Assembly (NCBI GenBank): GCA_013180625.2
Contig: SNVD02009655.1
Coordinates: 162,001 to 226,000, forward strand
Reading direction: 5' to 3'
Source of the DNA: Boswellia sacra
Taxonomy: Eukaryota; Streptophyta; Magnoliopsida; Sapindales; Burseraceae
DNA length: 64,000 nucleotides
A model generated the notes under the pieces. That model searched no databases and was not told the DNA's origin. It worked only from the letters and a program-made list of their open reading frames with translations. Shown here piece after piece: positions 20,053-33,011 of the stretch (the stretch's first letter is position 1; the number at the start of each line of letters is the position of its first letter). The position numbers and the translations under genes are program-made.

Positions 20053-23023
20053 TGATGAATTGAGAGATTTGTTGCAGCCAGCGTTGTTGGGTTGATTAGG
20101 AGAAGCAGAAGAAGCTATAGAGAGAAAGAGAAGTGAATGAATCAGAAGAGAAGATGTTGTTGCGTTACGGCAACTTGAGGAAAAAGTAGCACTTGCGTTG
20201 TGTTGTGGTGGCTTCGGTGGGCGGCTTCTTCTTCATCTTGTCGCTTGTCTCTTTCTCTCTCTCCCTCTCTCTCCTCCTTAATCTTCTTATTTCCACTTTT
20301 GTCATTTCCAAGCTCTAACCAAATTTTTATCCTTTTTTTTTCTAATCAATTATTATTTCATTTAATGTTCCATACTTCTTCCCTTTCATGTTTTGATTAA
20401 AAAAAAAAGGAACTAGCATTGAAAAATTATCATTACTATATAAAATGTAGATATTATAATTACTACCACAAATGATTGTCAAGTGCTCTATGTAATTGAA
20501 AGCAAGTTATTTGAATTCTAAAATTCAACACTAAAAAGTTATATAGAATCATGAATATCTCAAATAAAGGTTATATACTACATAAAATTTTTGAAAAAAA
20601 AAAGTATTATTTTATAAAATTGGTTTTAAATCTTATTATTACTAATTAATATTGTAATATTATATTTGTGATTGGTGTTCTGAGTTTTCAATTTTTTTTT
20701 TAAAGAATATATTGATAATTGAGAAAAAGGGGAACAATATTATGAAAGGAATTTTATCTTTTAAGTGCTTCGGTAGAAAAGCTAACAAATAGGATGAATT
20801 ATATATCGTATTTAAATATGTTTTGTGACATGTGAATGGTATTTACATATATAATGCACAATTGTCCAACGAAATAAATCCATTTTTCTTTGCATTTTAA
20901 AATTATATTAAGATGTTCTCATTTGACCATATGTTTGTATATTATGGTATGTTAGTAATTCAATACTAATAATCATCATGACATTATTGGATCAATAAAA
21001 AACAATATCGATAGCACTTTATAACTTTTAGCTTTTTACCTACAAATTATAAGTAAGCTATATATCTAACTCTTGAATTTTTTTTTAAATAAGGTATATA
21101 TAAAATAACTTTCGATAGATGGCTAAAAACGATAAGTGTAATTGTCTTTACTTAAAGGAAATAGCTGAATCAGTAATAGCTTTCATGGTTTTTTGGTTAA
21201 TAGTTTGGTATCTTTAAAAAGTTTGGAATTAATGGTTGTTAGTTAAAATTGAAAAGTGATGATGCTATGCCATATCTCAAAAGAAGAGACCTCTTCACAT
21301 CCTATTAACCTATATGGAAGCTCTTGGTTTTTGATATACTTAATTGGACATTTTGTTTTGATTAGCTGAACAAAAGAAGAAGACATGGGAGGAAACTTGG
21401 GAAAAAGAAAAAGCCAAAAGCAAGAATGATTTTACTTTTGCAGGAAATTAAGGAATTAGAAATGTGAAACACTGAGGTATCAGGTATGCGTGATTAATCA
21501 GAATATATTGAAAATTTGCAAGCTGTCAGGCGTCAGCTATGGTTCATTCATGCGACAGTCTAGAGAGCCCACATCCAAAAAGATTTTCAACATTAAAATT
21601 GAGGACAAACGGTGGCCTTCAACAGATGCTGAAATAAGTGCTGGTTCTATATAGCATCAGCGACAGTAAACAGGAAAGGATTTCATTGTATAGCTATTGG
21701 TCATTGTCTTGTTTGCCTGTCCCAATCAGATGGGTTATGCTATCAAAAGAGAAATGAAGTTGAAGTTGAGTTCGATGGGCCAGGCAACAACATGATAACA
21801 ATTGCTTCCACTGCATTTATACGACATAAGAATTTTAGGGGTGTTAAACAATGAACAAGATCTTATGGATTGGGGTAAACAATTCAACTGTACTGTGCAA
21901 ATCAGTGCTTCGCTACTGTTCCCTCTGTAGCAAGCAGCAACACTTACTGCTGGAACAAATTATCAAATGTAAAATAAATACTGTTGTGTGCTACTATAGA
22001 CCGGATAAATGCAATGTAATGTAATGCAGACAATGCAACACCAAAAACCGTCAATGTATTCATAAAAATAATATATAAGCTGATGTGAATCGACCCTGGT
22101 TGGGCCAGGGCAAGCTTCAGCTTTTTGAAGGTTTTGCTAGCTATATGGCATCGAGTTTGTTTTGTCATGCCTCCAATATGGACAGCAATCTGGACCTTCC
22201 ATGGGTTATTAGCCCATCAATATTCATAGAGAGTCAGCAGCTTTAGGCTTTAGATGCATTTCTGCACAAGGGGTCCGTCAACATTAATAGAGAGATAGCA
22301 AGAATCTGGCTGTTGGCATCACTTCGAACAAAATTTAAGAAATTGTCATGGGGCTGAAAAAGCGACTACACAATGTAAAGAAAAAACACAAGTTCCTAGT
22401 ATTGAAAAAAGCCCCAAAAATTACCAGGAAAATTAAAATAAAACAAAAACAGATTGTAAATTCTTCATGCAAAGAACAGAATAAACAGATTACACAATTC
22501 TGTGGGGACACTATAGTATTCCACCACAACCAACAATAAGATCTTAAGTTCCATTTATTTTCCTGAAAAATAGAGTATTTGCAATTAGAATTAGATCTAG
22601 ACATGAGATAACTAAAACCAGGCAGCATATTTAGCATGAATCTCTCTCCAAGGAAGTTAATAACCCTCCACATCCTAAGTTAATTTGAGGCAATTCGACT
22701 CTTCTAAAATGCTAACTGCATCCACTTTTACTTCGACATAATAACCCTTGAAAATCAACTCTCAGGGGATAATGGAGTGAGCAAATCACTCAATAATGGT
22801 CGAGGAAGTACAAGCAATAATATTCTAGCCTAGCAGAATTGTATGAGTTAAATGGCTAAGCCACATAATAGCACATACCCGAGGCCGCTATCAGCTATAA
22901 ATCCTAACACCACGAAATGGATGTTCCTATTCCGATGGCTTTTGTTGTTCAGCTTAAATACTACAATCTTCAATACTGACACAGACACATAATAACCCGA
23001 TCACTTTTAATACATTTCTAGGG
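20053..23023. other. RING1 5' leader and AT-rich spacer
   Basis: 20053 to about 20290 is the likely RING1 5' leader and promoter, with pyrimidine-rich (CT) patches near 20240-20280. The rest, to the SPL 3' end, is AT-rich. Scattered short frames (for example 21944-22168 and 22335-22673 on the minus strand) have no recognisable domain. I see no RNA gene or complete mobile element. Confidence 0.5.
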
Positions 23024-23043
23024 TGACAGAAGAGAGAGAGCAT
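23024..23043 (-). promoter_or_regulatory. miR156/157 target site in SPL 3' UTR
   Basis: On the + strand these 20 bases read TGACAGAAGAGAGAGAGCAT, the miR156 sequence itself except at positions 14 and 20. The SPL transcript (minus strand) therefore carries the complementary target. It begins 17 bases past the stop codon at 23060, the 3'-UTR position used in SPL3/4/5-type genes, where miR156 blocks translation and cleaves the mRNA in juvenile tissue. Confidence 0.9.
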
Positions 23044-23059
23044 GCTTGATGGCAAACAA

Positions 23060-24445
23060 TTATCTGATCTGGAAATGTTTGAAAGTGGCATTTTCTTGGA
23101 TGGAAATTTTGATTCTTCCCTTGTCATCAACCTGTCCACAAACCATATCCTTTAATTGAGAGCCCATCCCTTTGCAGCTTGAGCCTTCAGCATTCGAGTC
23201 AGCTGCATTCTTCCTTCGTCGTTCATTATGTCCTGCCAAACGCCTACGACAACTGCGTTTGTTGTCATCAAATTCTGATAGCTCATGGAATCTGCAACAT
23301 AAAAAAAAAAAAAATTTAAAAATAGAGGGAATAGAGGTCCGCTACTTATTCCTTGATGATTTTAAACAATGGTATAGGAACTTGACAATGATATGCAACA
23401 ATCAGACGTGTGTTTGTAGTGGGATCATTTTGGACATGCATTTCTGATAAGGTAAAAATTTATTCAAAAATAAAAAATAAAAAGAAAAGCAGTAAAGTAG
23501 CACCAAAGGTGGTCCGTTGATTCCATCTTTATCCTAAAAATTCCAACTTGCATAGAGGATAGATATACTAAAATCCAAATTACAAAATGCCCAGATTAAA
23601 CAACATGTCAGAGAATCATCCTAGAAGGACCAAAGACAAAGTTAAGAATATTTTTATACACTAGAATCATACAATTCAAACATTTGAAGAGTATTAAACC
23701 CGTTTAACCAAAAAAAGGTTAAATTTTGTCGCATAGCGTGTAGCATATATAAACAAATACTGGAAAAAATTTTGTTCTGTAAAGCAATAGGAGCATTGCC
23801 CTGAATCTACAGAAAAAAATATATATATAATTATAATGCTCTGCTGGGCACTTTTAAATAAAATATGAAACAAAGAACAGATAGAGTAACAGCAAAGAAT
23901 CATAGCTAGCTGTACCGTCAATCCAACAAAGAATTAAAGTCGAAAAAAAGAGCAGTGGATAATGATAAACAGTGATAAGTGAGCAATTCACGTGAACAGC
24001 CTATGGAAACGAACAATTTACAGCAGGTAACAACAATGGCAAAGCTAAAATTAATTAAATTCAGAAACAGTAAATAAGAAATTAGGAGAAATGGGTAAAT
24101 TTAAACTGTTGAAAACCTGCTACATTGCTGACAAAACCTCTGCCTGATTCCAGCCACAACCACAACCTGAGCCTTTGCATGAACCTCACACACCTTATGC
24201 CTCCTATGATACTGCTTCGCATCACTCAGATCAGCCGTACACTTCTCTACTTGACAATTCCTGCCACCACCACCAGTTGCAGCGGCGCCGCCACTGGTCC
24301 CTTTCTTTATAACTGCCCCTTTCTTCTTCCTGCTGCCACTGTTATGATCATCCTCCTCCATGGGGTGCTGGCAGGGTTCGTCATCAGAGTCTCCCGCTTC
24401 CCTTTTCATGGGCTTTCCAAGCTTGGCTTTCCCTTTTGCATCCAT
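23060..24445 (-). CDS. SPL3/4/5-type SBP-box transcription factor
   Basis: Two exons, 186 residues (minus strand): 24117-24445 and 23060-23291. The SBP domain begins at [20 protein letters not shown] and runs to the bipartite nuclear signal [17 protein letters not shown]. Its two zinc sites are split by the single intron between QQCSR and FHELSEF, a position conserved in the family. These factors bind GTAC cores and promote floral transition by activating MADS genes. Upstream of the domain is a short acidic/basic linker with a GGG run; the tail ends in HFQIR, as in small SPLs. The start at MDAKGK is preferred. An in-frame ATG 26 codons upstream (24523) would add a hydrophobic segment unlikely in a nuclear protein. 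A miR156 site follows the stop. Confidence 0.92.
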
Positions 24446-27400
24446 TGGTGGCAGAACGGAAAGAGAACCAGAAAGCAAAAGCAAAAGAGATGAGATAACC
24501 CAGAAAAACAAAACAACTAGCACAAGAAATGAGGCAACAAGTGTATGAGAGTAGTAAGTTATAAAGGAAATGAAATGAAAGCAAGCAAGAGACGAAAAGT
24601 TGGAAAAGGAGACGAGAAGTTGAGGGCATGAGTGAGGACCACAACACCATCTCCCTTTTTTTTTTTTTTTGGTTTTTGCCGTCTTGGCCTTTTTTTTTTT
24701 TTTTTTGGTTCTATGTAGGGGAGGTCAGAAATGTTTATTATAAATTCAACCCTTTTCTCTATTTTAATTCATTTTTTAAATTTATTATATTTAATTGTCT
24801 GCTCTTCGTCTCCAAGCTGGGGACTGGGTTCGTTTTCATTCTCGTGAGAGTGGGCCCTCCTTCTACAGAGCCTACCCCATTGTTGTAGAGCCAAGTTGGT
24901 GCTTTTATGTAGCGTTTCCTTCTTGAAAGGGACAGCCCCCTCCCTGTGAAAACTTTATCCACTACATTTATTATTCCATGTGTGCATGTCTCTACTCTCT
25001 CCTCCACCAATCATATTGTTCCACGTTTTTCAAATACTAATATCTATTACGAATTTTGGTTTCCACAAACTCTATTCTCTCCCTTCCATGAATCTAACAC
25101 ATAAATCTTTCAATGCCACAGATTTTTCTTCCCAATTATGATCTTAGAAATTAAAGATTCCATAAGATCCTTCTGCATCTAAAATATATTCTATATTTTA
25201 TTTCTTAATTACCTCTAATTTAAGATATTTTTTTCTAAATAAAATAGTTTTAAATAAATGATTTGGTGTAATAAATAAGTTTTGGTCGCGTCCACGAACT
25301 CTTCCGTCATAGGTTATGTCACGTTGTTTGATTAGCTGATGTGTACTACCGCATTGAACAATTTCGACACTGACTGTAGGGAAGTTATTCAGTGGTTTCT
25401 GAGACGTGTCAGAGTCATGACGTGGAGAGAGTTTAGTGGTCAATTGGGATGGTGACAGAACGTGAGGTTGACTGTTCTGGGACTTTAGTTGAGTTGGGCT
25501 AATGGAAATTAGAATTGTGTTGAAGATGCGGACTGGTTAGCGGTGTTGTCTTGTTAGTCATGAAATTTGGTCACTGTCCTGTCAAAGCGTAAGGTAGATT
25601 CCTATTGACAGCCAGCGGTGGGGTCCGCCGTCGGCAGACAGTTGACCCGGATTGGCCGCTTATCAGGATCCGACCCAATTAACGGGTCCCCGGTTTCCTA
25701 GGCCTGGGAGATCAACCATTCGACGCGTCCAGCACTCCCAGCGTCCGCAATCAAGGGAATCTTTTTTACGTTAGCTGCGAGTTTCTTCTCCTATTCTCTA
25801 GAAGGAACGAAATCCTATATTTAAGATGTAATTTAAATACTAGCATTCAAAATATTTGAATAAATTATTTATAATATCATGAGTCAAGAAACTTTGGATT
25901 AGGAACCTTTATATCATAAGGGCAAGATAGCGTTGTGTTACCAAATCAATAAATAATATTAATTTATTTAAAGTTATAACATATTAACATAATGTTTTAG
26001 TATAAGACTTTGAATCTCTGGTAGCCAAGCAAACTCCAATTTTTTGTTGGGTGGACTAAATTTTCTCGAGTAACACTCTTTTAGTCAATTTGGATGGTAT
26101 GTATAAATTTTAGAACAAATCCATGTAATAAAATACACAGTATTTAATTTTCTTTTTAAATTTAAATATATGGTCTTTTTTTTTTTTGAAATCAATGTTA
26201 AACTTTAATATTAAAGTTTAGAGAGTAAGAGAGAATGAAATATCTATAATGCTACCTTTTTATAATGTGAAATTTATTTATTTGATTACCGTTTATAACC
26301 AAAAAAATGTAAATAAAAAAAAAAGCTAAACAATTTTCGTTTTTTGAATTGTACTATAAAAATTATGATTTATTGATTACATGTTAAATTTTTGTTTGAT
26401 AAACTTTCTCTATAGATTGCATCAAGAAACATGTTATATCCTTTATATTTAAATTTGCTATTTATTTTTAGAGAATTTATGAAGCCTAGTCTGGACCCCA
26501 TCCCTTACTTTAGGTAAAATTTTGGTTAACATTACCCAACAAGAAAGAATATATTCTATCTCTACTACACCACTGAAGTGGTGTAGCCAGCTAATGAGAG
26601 AAAGAAAAAGTGAGAGACAGAAATTAAAAATATTAGGCTCTGTTCTTTTATGAATCTAAATCTTGTTTTATGTATTGCACATTTTTAAATACAATTTACA
26701 CTCAATCTCAACCACTTATCATTTTTAAAATTCAAAATCAACCATATATTTCTAAATTTAATTAAAAATAAAAATACTAGATTCATAGAAGAATATATCC
26801 TTATTGTTCACAATATTTTTTCAACCTCCTATTTATTGGCTACACCGCTCAACCCAGCCACATGATGCAACAACTATCAAACGGACTCTCTCACCTAACA
26901 ATGTCTTTTCTATCTAACATATACTACATATGGACTAAAATCTAAATAATTTAGATATACAAATTTGAATAATAAGTAAAGTTGTAGGTTTTTATAAACC
27001 AGAAACATTTAAAAACTATTTTTGGAACAAAAAAAAATCAAATTAGATTTCACAAATATTTTTGTATTAATTTCTTCATCATATAGTTGATGTAAATTTT
27101 AAAATTAAAATATAAATAAATTAGTTAATTATGTAATTTTATCATTTAAAGTTAATATTAAAGGAATAACGTAGTAACAAATCATATTAGAAATAACATA
27201 ATAGAAAAATAGTCACAAATCATATAAATATTTTGAAAAATCAAATTACATAAACCATCTAAACTCTATTTATACTTCAACCAAAAAACAAAAGCTTGAA
27301 AATGATCGAATGAAAGTAAGTCAAATTAATTTTTAAAAAAAAAAAGAGCCCCTAGTTGATCTCTCAATTTTAAACATGAGTTTGTAGACTAATTTAATTC

Positions 27401-27525
27401 ATAAAAAACATATTTTAGAATTAATGTCAATTAAAAAATAATAGTTTGAGATTACTATTGCTTAAGAAATAAGCAACTTCTAATAATCTTCAGTTATAAT
27501 AACAATAAGAAAAAAGTCACATTGG
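24446..27525. other. SPL promoter and long AT-rich spacer
   Basis: 24446-24650 is the likely SPL 5' leader. Two long T runs lie at about 24656-24670 and 24690-24706. 25270-25790 is GC-richer, with no coherent reading frame. 25800-27525 is AT-rich and contains a possible MITE (26635-26802) and a short hairpin (26565-26586). No gene is supported. Confidence 0.5.
26635..26802. mobile_element. Possible small MITE
   Basis: The left end AGGCTCTGTTCTTTTATGAA and the complement of the right end AAGGATATATTCTTCTATGA continue together through ATCTA. This gives an imperfect inverted repeat of about 24 bases around a 168-bp AT-rich core. No target-site duplication is convincing. Confidence 0.35.
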
Positions 27526-27539
27526 AAACGGGCCCGTTT
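27526..27539 (+). promoter_or_regulatory. Palindromic double AACGG motif upstream of BUB1
   Basis: AAACGGGCCCGTTT is a perfect 14-bp palindrome, 139 bases before the BUB1 ATG. It contains two inverted AACGG cores (MSA-like, MYB3R) around GGGCCC, which resembles a TCP-binding core. Regulation of BUB1 through it is an inference. Confidence 0.4.
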
Positions 27540-27677
27540 GGGTCCAATTTAAACGATAAAAAATCTCAAATTTGAAAAGCAAAACATTTCCCCGCTCTTC
27601 TGTGCACTGTTCCTCTCTCTCGCAGTCTCTCTGATTCAACTCAAAATATCCTGCAAGTGGAAGCAATAAGAGAGGAA

Positions 27678-30600
27678 ATGGCCGTCGTTCTGCCTAGACA
27701 TGAAGATGCCGCCACCGCTCATGACCCTCTATTGCCCTGGCTCTTGTACGTAAACTCAGATACTCTACTTTTTTGTTTTTTTATTTAATTTTAATTTTTA
27801 TAAAAATTGATTGTGAATTTAGGTCAGACACTCTATTTTTTTTTTTTAACTTATGTTCATGAAATTGGTGTTTTAATCGTAAATTGATTGTGAATTTAGG
27901 TCTATCAGGAAGAATCTCGATGAATGGTGCTCGGGAAACCGCTCTGGTGCGTCGGATCTCGACAAGCTCTTGTCGGATTGTATCACTACGTTCAAGCACC
28001 ATACTCACTACAAAAACGACATCAGATTCCTTAAGATTTGGTTTCTTTATGTAAGCAAAGTTCTCCTTTTTGTTTACATTCAACATTTTTGTTATGCTAA
28101 GTAATGGTTAATGTATTTGGGTATTAAATTATTTATTACATTCATTTGGCCTTTTGTGTCTGTACTGAGTTGTTAATGAAGTTTTTTTTTAACTGTTTCG
28201 AGAAAATCGGCGAAGACTGGTATTAGTATTGGCTATTGTTACTTGCATTACACAAACACACACGCACACACACACACACACATACACACACAAAATTTGG
28301 TTCATTGGTTAGTAAATATTTGAAAGTGTGTGCAAACAGTCCGAAAAAAGAGTTAAATGTGTTGGCAATTGATATTCTTGATCAAAGTTATTTAGACTTT
28401 AATTGATTGAACCTCATACAGAGGTCCGGATAATTCTTATCTGATAGGTTAATTTTTTTTATGTAGTTGGAAGGTAGTAACGATTTTGAAAAGGTTTACA
28501 AAGAAATGGAGGACACTGAGATATGTATTGGCCATTATTTGCTATATCTATGGTATGCACTTTTTCTTGAAGTAAAAGGTCTGTGGCAGGATGCACACAT
28601 GGTTTATCAAACGGGTATTTCAAGGTCTCCATCATTTTCAATTGCTTGCGACTTTTTGTTTGTCAGCTTGTTTCTGTTACATGCTTAATGTTGTTATTTT
28701 TGGGCTACCAGGAAAGCTGAACCACTTGAGAAGTTGAAGGAGGCACAGTCCTTATTTCTTGATAGAATGTCTGAAAGACTTTATGCCTCTCCACTTAAGA
28801 AGGTATATTGGTATATGCACGGTTCAATTGGTTTTAAGATGAGATTTTCTGACATTTGAGATGTTTTGGTAATATTTTACGCAATGATTGTTTGTGTGAA
28901 TACCCATATTGAAAAGAAAGGGATATTTTATAGTGTGTAATTTTTTGAGGTTAATATTTTCCCCAAAAAAAAAAAAAAAAGGTATCCAACTCTTGTCACT
29001 TATTTGATTTTCCTAAAATGTTACCCATACTTGATGACTTGCTACCTTGTATATGGAATTTTTCACTGTTCTCTTGCTGCATTTTTCTTGTTCTAGTATT
29101 TGTTAATTAGACTCTGTTAACGAACTGATGAAACCGATAAACTTCCTTTCCATTGCGCAGGTTGATGATGTTGATGTAAACAAATCTAGAAAAGGTGGTA
29201 TTAACCCATGGTCCAGCTCCACTATAACAGATCTGTTGAGGAAACTAAATTCTAAGATTATAAAATATGATGTAAGACAATTTAGCTGTTACCATTTGCA
29301 TAAGTCTATTTGTTTGTCTGATTAATGGTTATGCTTATACTACTCCTTTTTGCTTTTATTTCAGGGATACCATCCAAGTAAGAAAGCGTACCCAGGGAAG
29401 ATGGCTTCATTATCCCTCTCAAGGAATCAGATAATTGATACAGGTAATGTTTTTCATTACGATATTGTTCATTGTTAGTTATATTTTTAGTAATATATCA
29501 TCTTTTCACATTCTAAGAAATTACATTTTAACTATTGGTCCAGTTCTACATTGGGTTACAGAAGTTTTTCTAAGCAGGCATAACCCTAAGTAATAATGCA
29601 TTCTTGAGCACTTGTTCTATATAGTTATATTCATTTTGTATATAATCACAATGAACTAGGGTTGTCATAAATTAATAGTTAACATTTTAATAATCTTATC
29701 AGACATTTAATTTGTAATTTTAATCTTTAGTTTTGAAAGTGAGAAGTTAAACGTCTGAGCCACAATTCTATCAAATCTTCAATGGATTAAATTTTATTGC
29801 ACTTTATTGCTTATGTTATGATTCTAAAGGTGGAAAGAAGTACCACATCAAGGGTTGTGCAGGCGAGGGTGGCTTTGCTAAAGTATTCAAAGCATATGTC
29901 AACAACAACTCTGATGATGTGGTTGCACTAAAGGTATTGTTATATTTCCATTTCCCCATTTCTAGTGCAAATTGCCGGATCTCATTTTGGCAGTCTTTGC
30001 CTTATATCTGAAATTCTATGCAGCTACAAAAACCTGCTTTTCTTTGGGAATTCTACATATATCGGCAGCTTGATCAACGCATCTCAGACAAGGAAGTATG
30101 TCTTGTCTTGGATGTTCATTATTTATTAGTCTTAATAAGATTAAGATTGTTACTTATTCAATAACTAATTTTACCAGAGGTCAAACTTCGGCTATGCACA
30201 CAGGATTCATCTTTATACAGACTGTAGCATCCTTGTTTGTGACTATTTGCCTCAAGGGACGCTGCTGGTTGGTCCTTTTGTTATGTGGTGTTTGTGTCAA
30301 ATTTCATTGTGAACAAATTTTTTGTAGTACTCTGACGTATGAACTTGTTCAGGATGCAATAAATTCTTATGCTGTTATAGGCAAATCCATGGAAGAGTTA
30401 TTATGTGTTTATTACACCATAGAGATGCTACGCATTTTGGAATCTTTGCATAATGTTGGCATCATCCATGGTGACTTCAAGCCTGACAATCTGCTTCTCC
30501 GCTATGCTAGGTAAAAACATTTTTCCTTTATAGATTTTGAATCTTTGAACTAGACTGTATAATGTCCTTTATCAGCTTCCAATTTATTGCCACACTTTAT

Positions 30601-31826
30601 TGTCTCTCTCAAGACTGTTTGACATGGGAAAATTTATCTGAGTAGGGGATGCTTTTCTTCCCTGATTTCATCTTCTTGTTGCATTCTTTAATATGGGACA
30701 CTTCTGTAATCTCCGTACATTGGGCATTATAGCAAGACTGCAATTTGGATTAGAGAAATCCCAGCTGCAAACACAATTTGCCAAAGTTGGATCATGTGGC
30801 TCTCCTACTTCAGAATTTATCTAGTCCAGTTTTGGCCCAAAATTCATTATTAGCTTATCAACCATCTCATTTTCCCTTTAACTCAATCTCAAACTGCAAA
30901 TAGAATCCTTCACATGTTGTTAAGCAAGCATTAATTACGCGATATCTTGGCAGGGATGACCTTACGGAGCAAGACTTTCTTGAGCGCAGTGGCCCTTGGC
31001 ATGATCAGGTTAATTCTGGTTACTTAAGATACTAGTTTTTAGTTATTATCGTGGACTTTTTATAATTAAATAGCTCGTCCTGCAGGGACTCTGCCTTGTT
31101 GACTGGGGAAAGGGGATCGACCTACATCTTTTTCCTGAAAACACAGAATTTGAGGGAGATTGTCGGACCTCTGGTTTTCGCTGTATTCAAATGCAAGAGA
31201 AGAAGCCATGGACATTTCAGGTCTGTCCCAATTCAATATAGCACCAGAACAAACTTGATAGTTTTGTTAGGCAGGCAGAGGATAAGCTCATTTCTCTCAA
31301 TGACACCAGGTAGACACCTTTGGCTTGTGCGCTTGTGTTCATCTGATGCTGCACAAGACTTATATGGAGGTTGAAAGGAAGGAATCATCTGATGGTGGCC
31401 TCATTTATCAACCAAAGTCATCATTCAGACGGTAAGCACTAGTTGGTCTTGTGAGCTTTTCACTGTGCATTAATGTGCTTTAATATTGGATGGTGGCAGG
31501 GGAGAAATTACGAATTTCCTGATCCCAGTAAAAGAGAACTTAATTCCGTAATGACCAACTGACATGCTGTGGAACAATAGAAATATTATTCTACAGAGTT
31601 GTAACTCTTTTTTTTTTCTGCCTTTGACAATTTCCCCAGATATTGGGAGGTTGATCTATGGAAGAATCTTTTCACAAAGTTGCTCAACATAGGCCCTGGC
31701 AGCGACAAAGAAGTGTTGCAGGATTTGAGGGAATCATTCCAGGATTACATACGGTCTGACCCTCAGCGGATAAAGAAACTAAAAGAATTGCTGACGAAGC
31801 TACGGGCTTCCTTGTGCTCCACATAA
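27678..31826 (+). CDS. BUB1: BUB1 spindle-checkpoint kinase
   Basis: Fourteen exons, 526 residues: 27678-27745, 27900-28050, 28467-28624, 28712-28802, 29161-29271, 29365-29443, 29830-29933, 30024-30095, 30178-30267, 30353-30510, 30954-31008, 31086-31220, 31310-31431, 31640-31826. BUB1 acts at kinetochores to delay anaphase. The N-terminus has the Mad3/BUB1 TPR region (from SIRKNLDEWC to the QTGISR segment, about residues 23-126). After a short linker comes the kinase: glycine loop GEGGFAKVF (about 230), the lysine of VALKLQKP, catalytic HGDFKPDN (about 347-354), and DWG in place of DFG (about 385). A family-typical SGFRCIQMQ segment follows. The mid region is short compared with animal BUB1, as in the plant protein. 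The exon 9 to 10 junction (GTLL|DAINS) is the least certain. Confidence 0.92.
28250..28292. repeat. (CA)n microsatellite in BUB1 intron 2
   Basis: Imperfect CA tract interrupted by CG and TA units, inside the 28051-28466 intron. Confidence 0.9.
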
Positions 31827-32114
31827 ATGTAAAATAGGTTGTAAGCTCATTTAATTTGTAAATAATGTTGTCATCATTAAGTAATATATGATACCTGTAT
31901 CCAAAATATTTCCTCTTCTCAAGATGAAATGTATTTATTTTTGTTTTCAGAAAACATTTTCTTGTTTTACTTATTTTCTTATATTATTTTAAATTCAATA
32001 TCACCTATATATTTTTTTAAAATTTAATATCCATCATATGTCTGTACTTGAATATCAATTTGAAAAAAAATAAAGGCGCAAAATTTATAATCAAAACAAT
32101 TTTTGTTTCGAATT
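31827..32114. other. BUB1 3' end and spacer
   Basis: Likely BUB1 3' UTR followed by AT-rich spacer up to the TIR element at 32115. No gene is seen. Confidence 0.5.
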
Positions 32115-32624
32115 AGGGGTGGGAATTTGGGACATGACATGCGAATACGACATGAATATGACGCGAATACGATACACGGTTAATAAATGGGTCGGATTCG
32201 TGTTGGGGGTGTTCAAAACGCCAACCCGTTTAATGAAATAAGTAGTTAAACATATTTTGTCTACTCTTAATATGTAAGTTCATTTAATGATATAAATTGG
32301 TATCTACTTACAATATATATATTATAAAATTGAAATTTTTATATTATAAAATAAATTAATTTATAAAATAATAAATTATGATGATTTTAATAATATTTTA
32401 TACTAAAAATAGTTTATATTTTAAAAATAATTTTAATTAATATAAATATATAGATTATAATATTTTATGTATAACTAGGTTGAACGATTAAGTGAATTAT
32501 GTGAATTAAATATGACACGATTATAATACGTGAGTAATATGTTTAATAATCGTGTCAGATCCGTATTTTATATCTTGATATGAACAATTAAATAGCCACA
32601 CTTACGGCACAAATTCCCACTCTT
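32115..32624. mobile_element. TIR element (AGGGGTGGGAATTTG ends)
   Basis: The left end AGGGGTGGGAATTTGGGACA and the complement of the right end AAGAGTGGGAATTTGTGCCG form an imperfect terminal inverted repeat around a 510-bp AT-rich core. Subterminal tracts are rich in CGAATACGACATG-like repeats and their complements (CGTGTCAGATCCG). The ends resemble plant hAT-type non-autonomous elements. No transposase is present and the target-site duplication is unclear. Confidence 0.5.
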
Positions 32625-33011
32625 ATTCAAAATATTTTCTTAATTTGGTTACTTCCCTGTTCTTCTCTATTCCATTGGGTCTTAGGACTCGTTAAATATC
32701 CGTTAAGGTTGTGTAGCCATGGGCCATGAAATGCATTGCTCCAGCCTTGTTTCTCCTCTATTCTTACATGTATTTAATTATGAATTAACGATCCGCCGGA
32801 GGGAACATATAAAAATGAAACATGCGTTTAAGTAAAGAAGATTTCGTACAAAATTTTCAAAAATTGAAATACATCTTTGACCCCATAAAAAAGTTTTTTT
32901 ATTTTCATTCAATATTTAAAAAAAATTTTAACACTTACATTATAAAACTATTTTCAAATGTATTTCTCCACTTATGTGCATGTTCATCAATGTAATCAAA
33001 TATTTTTTCGA

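Noticed and set aside
24759..25010. Minus-strand frame upstream of SPL
   Set aside because: No family features and no splice continuation to a known gene.
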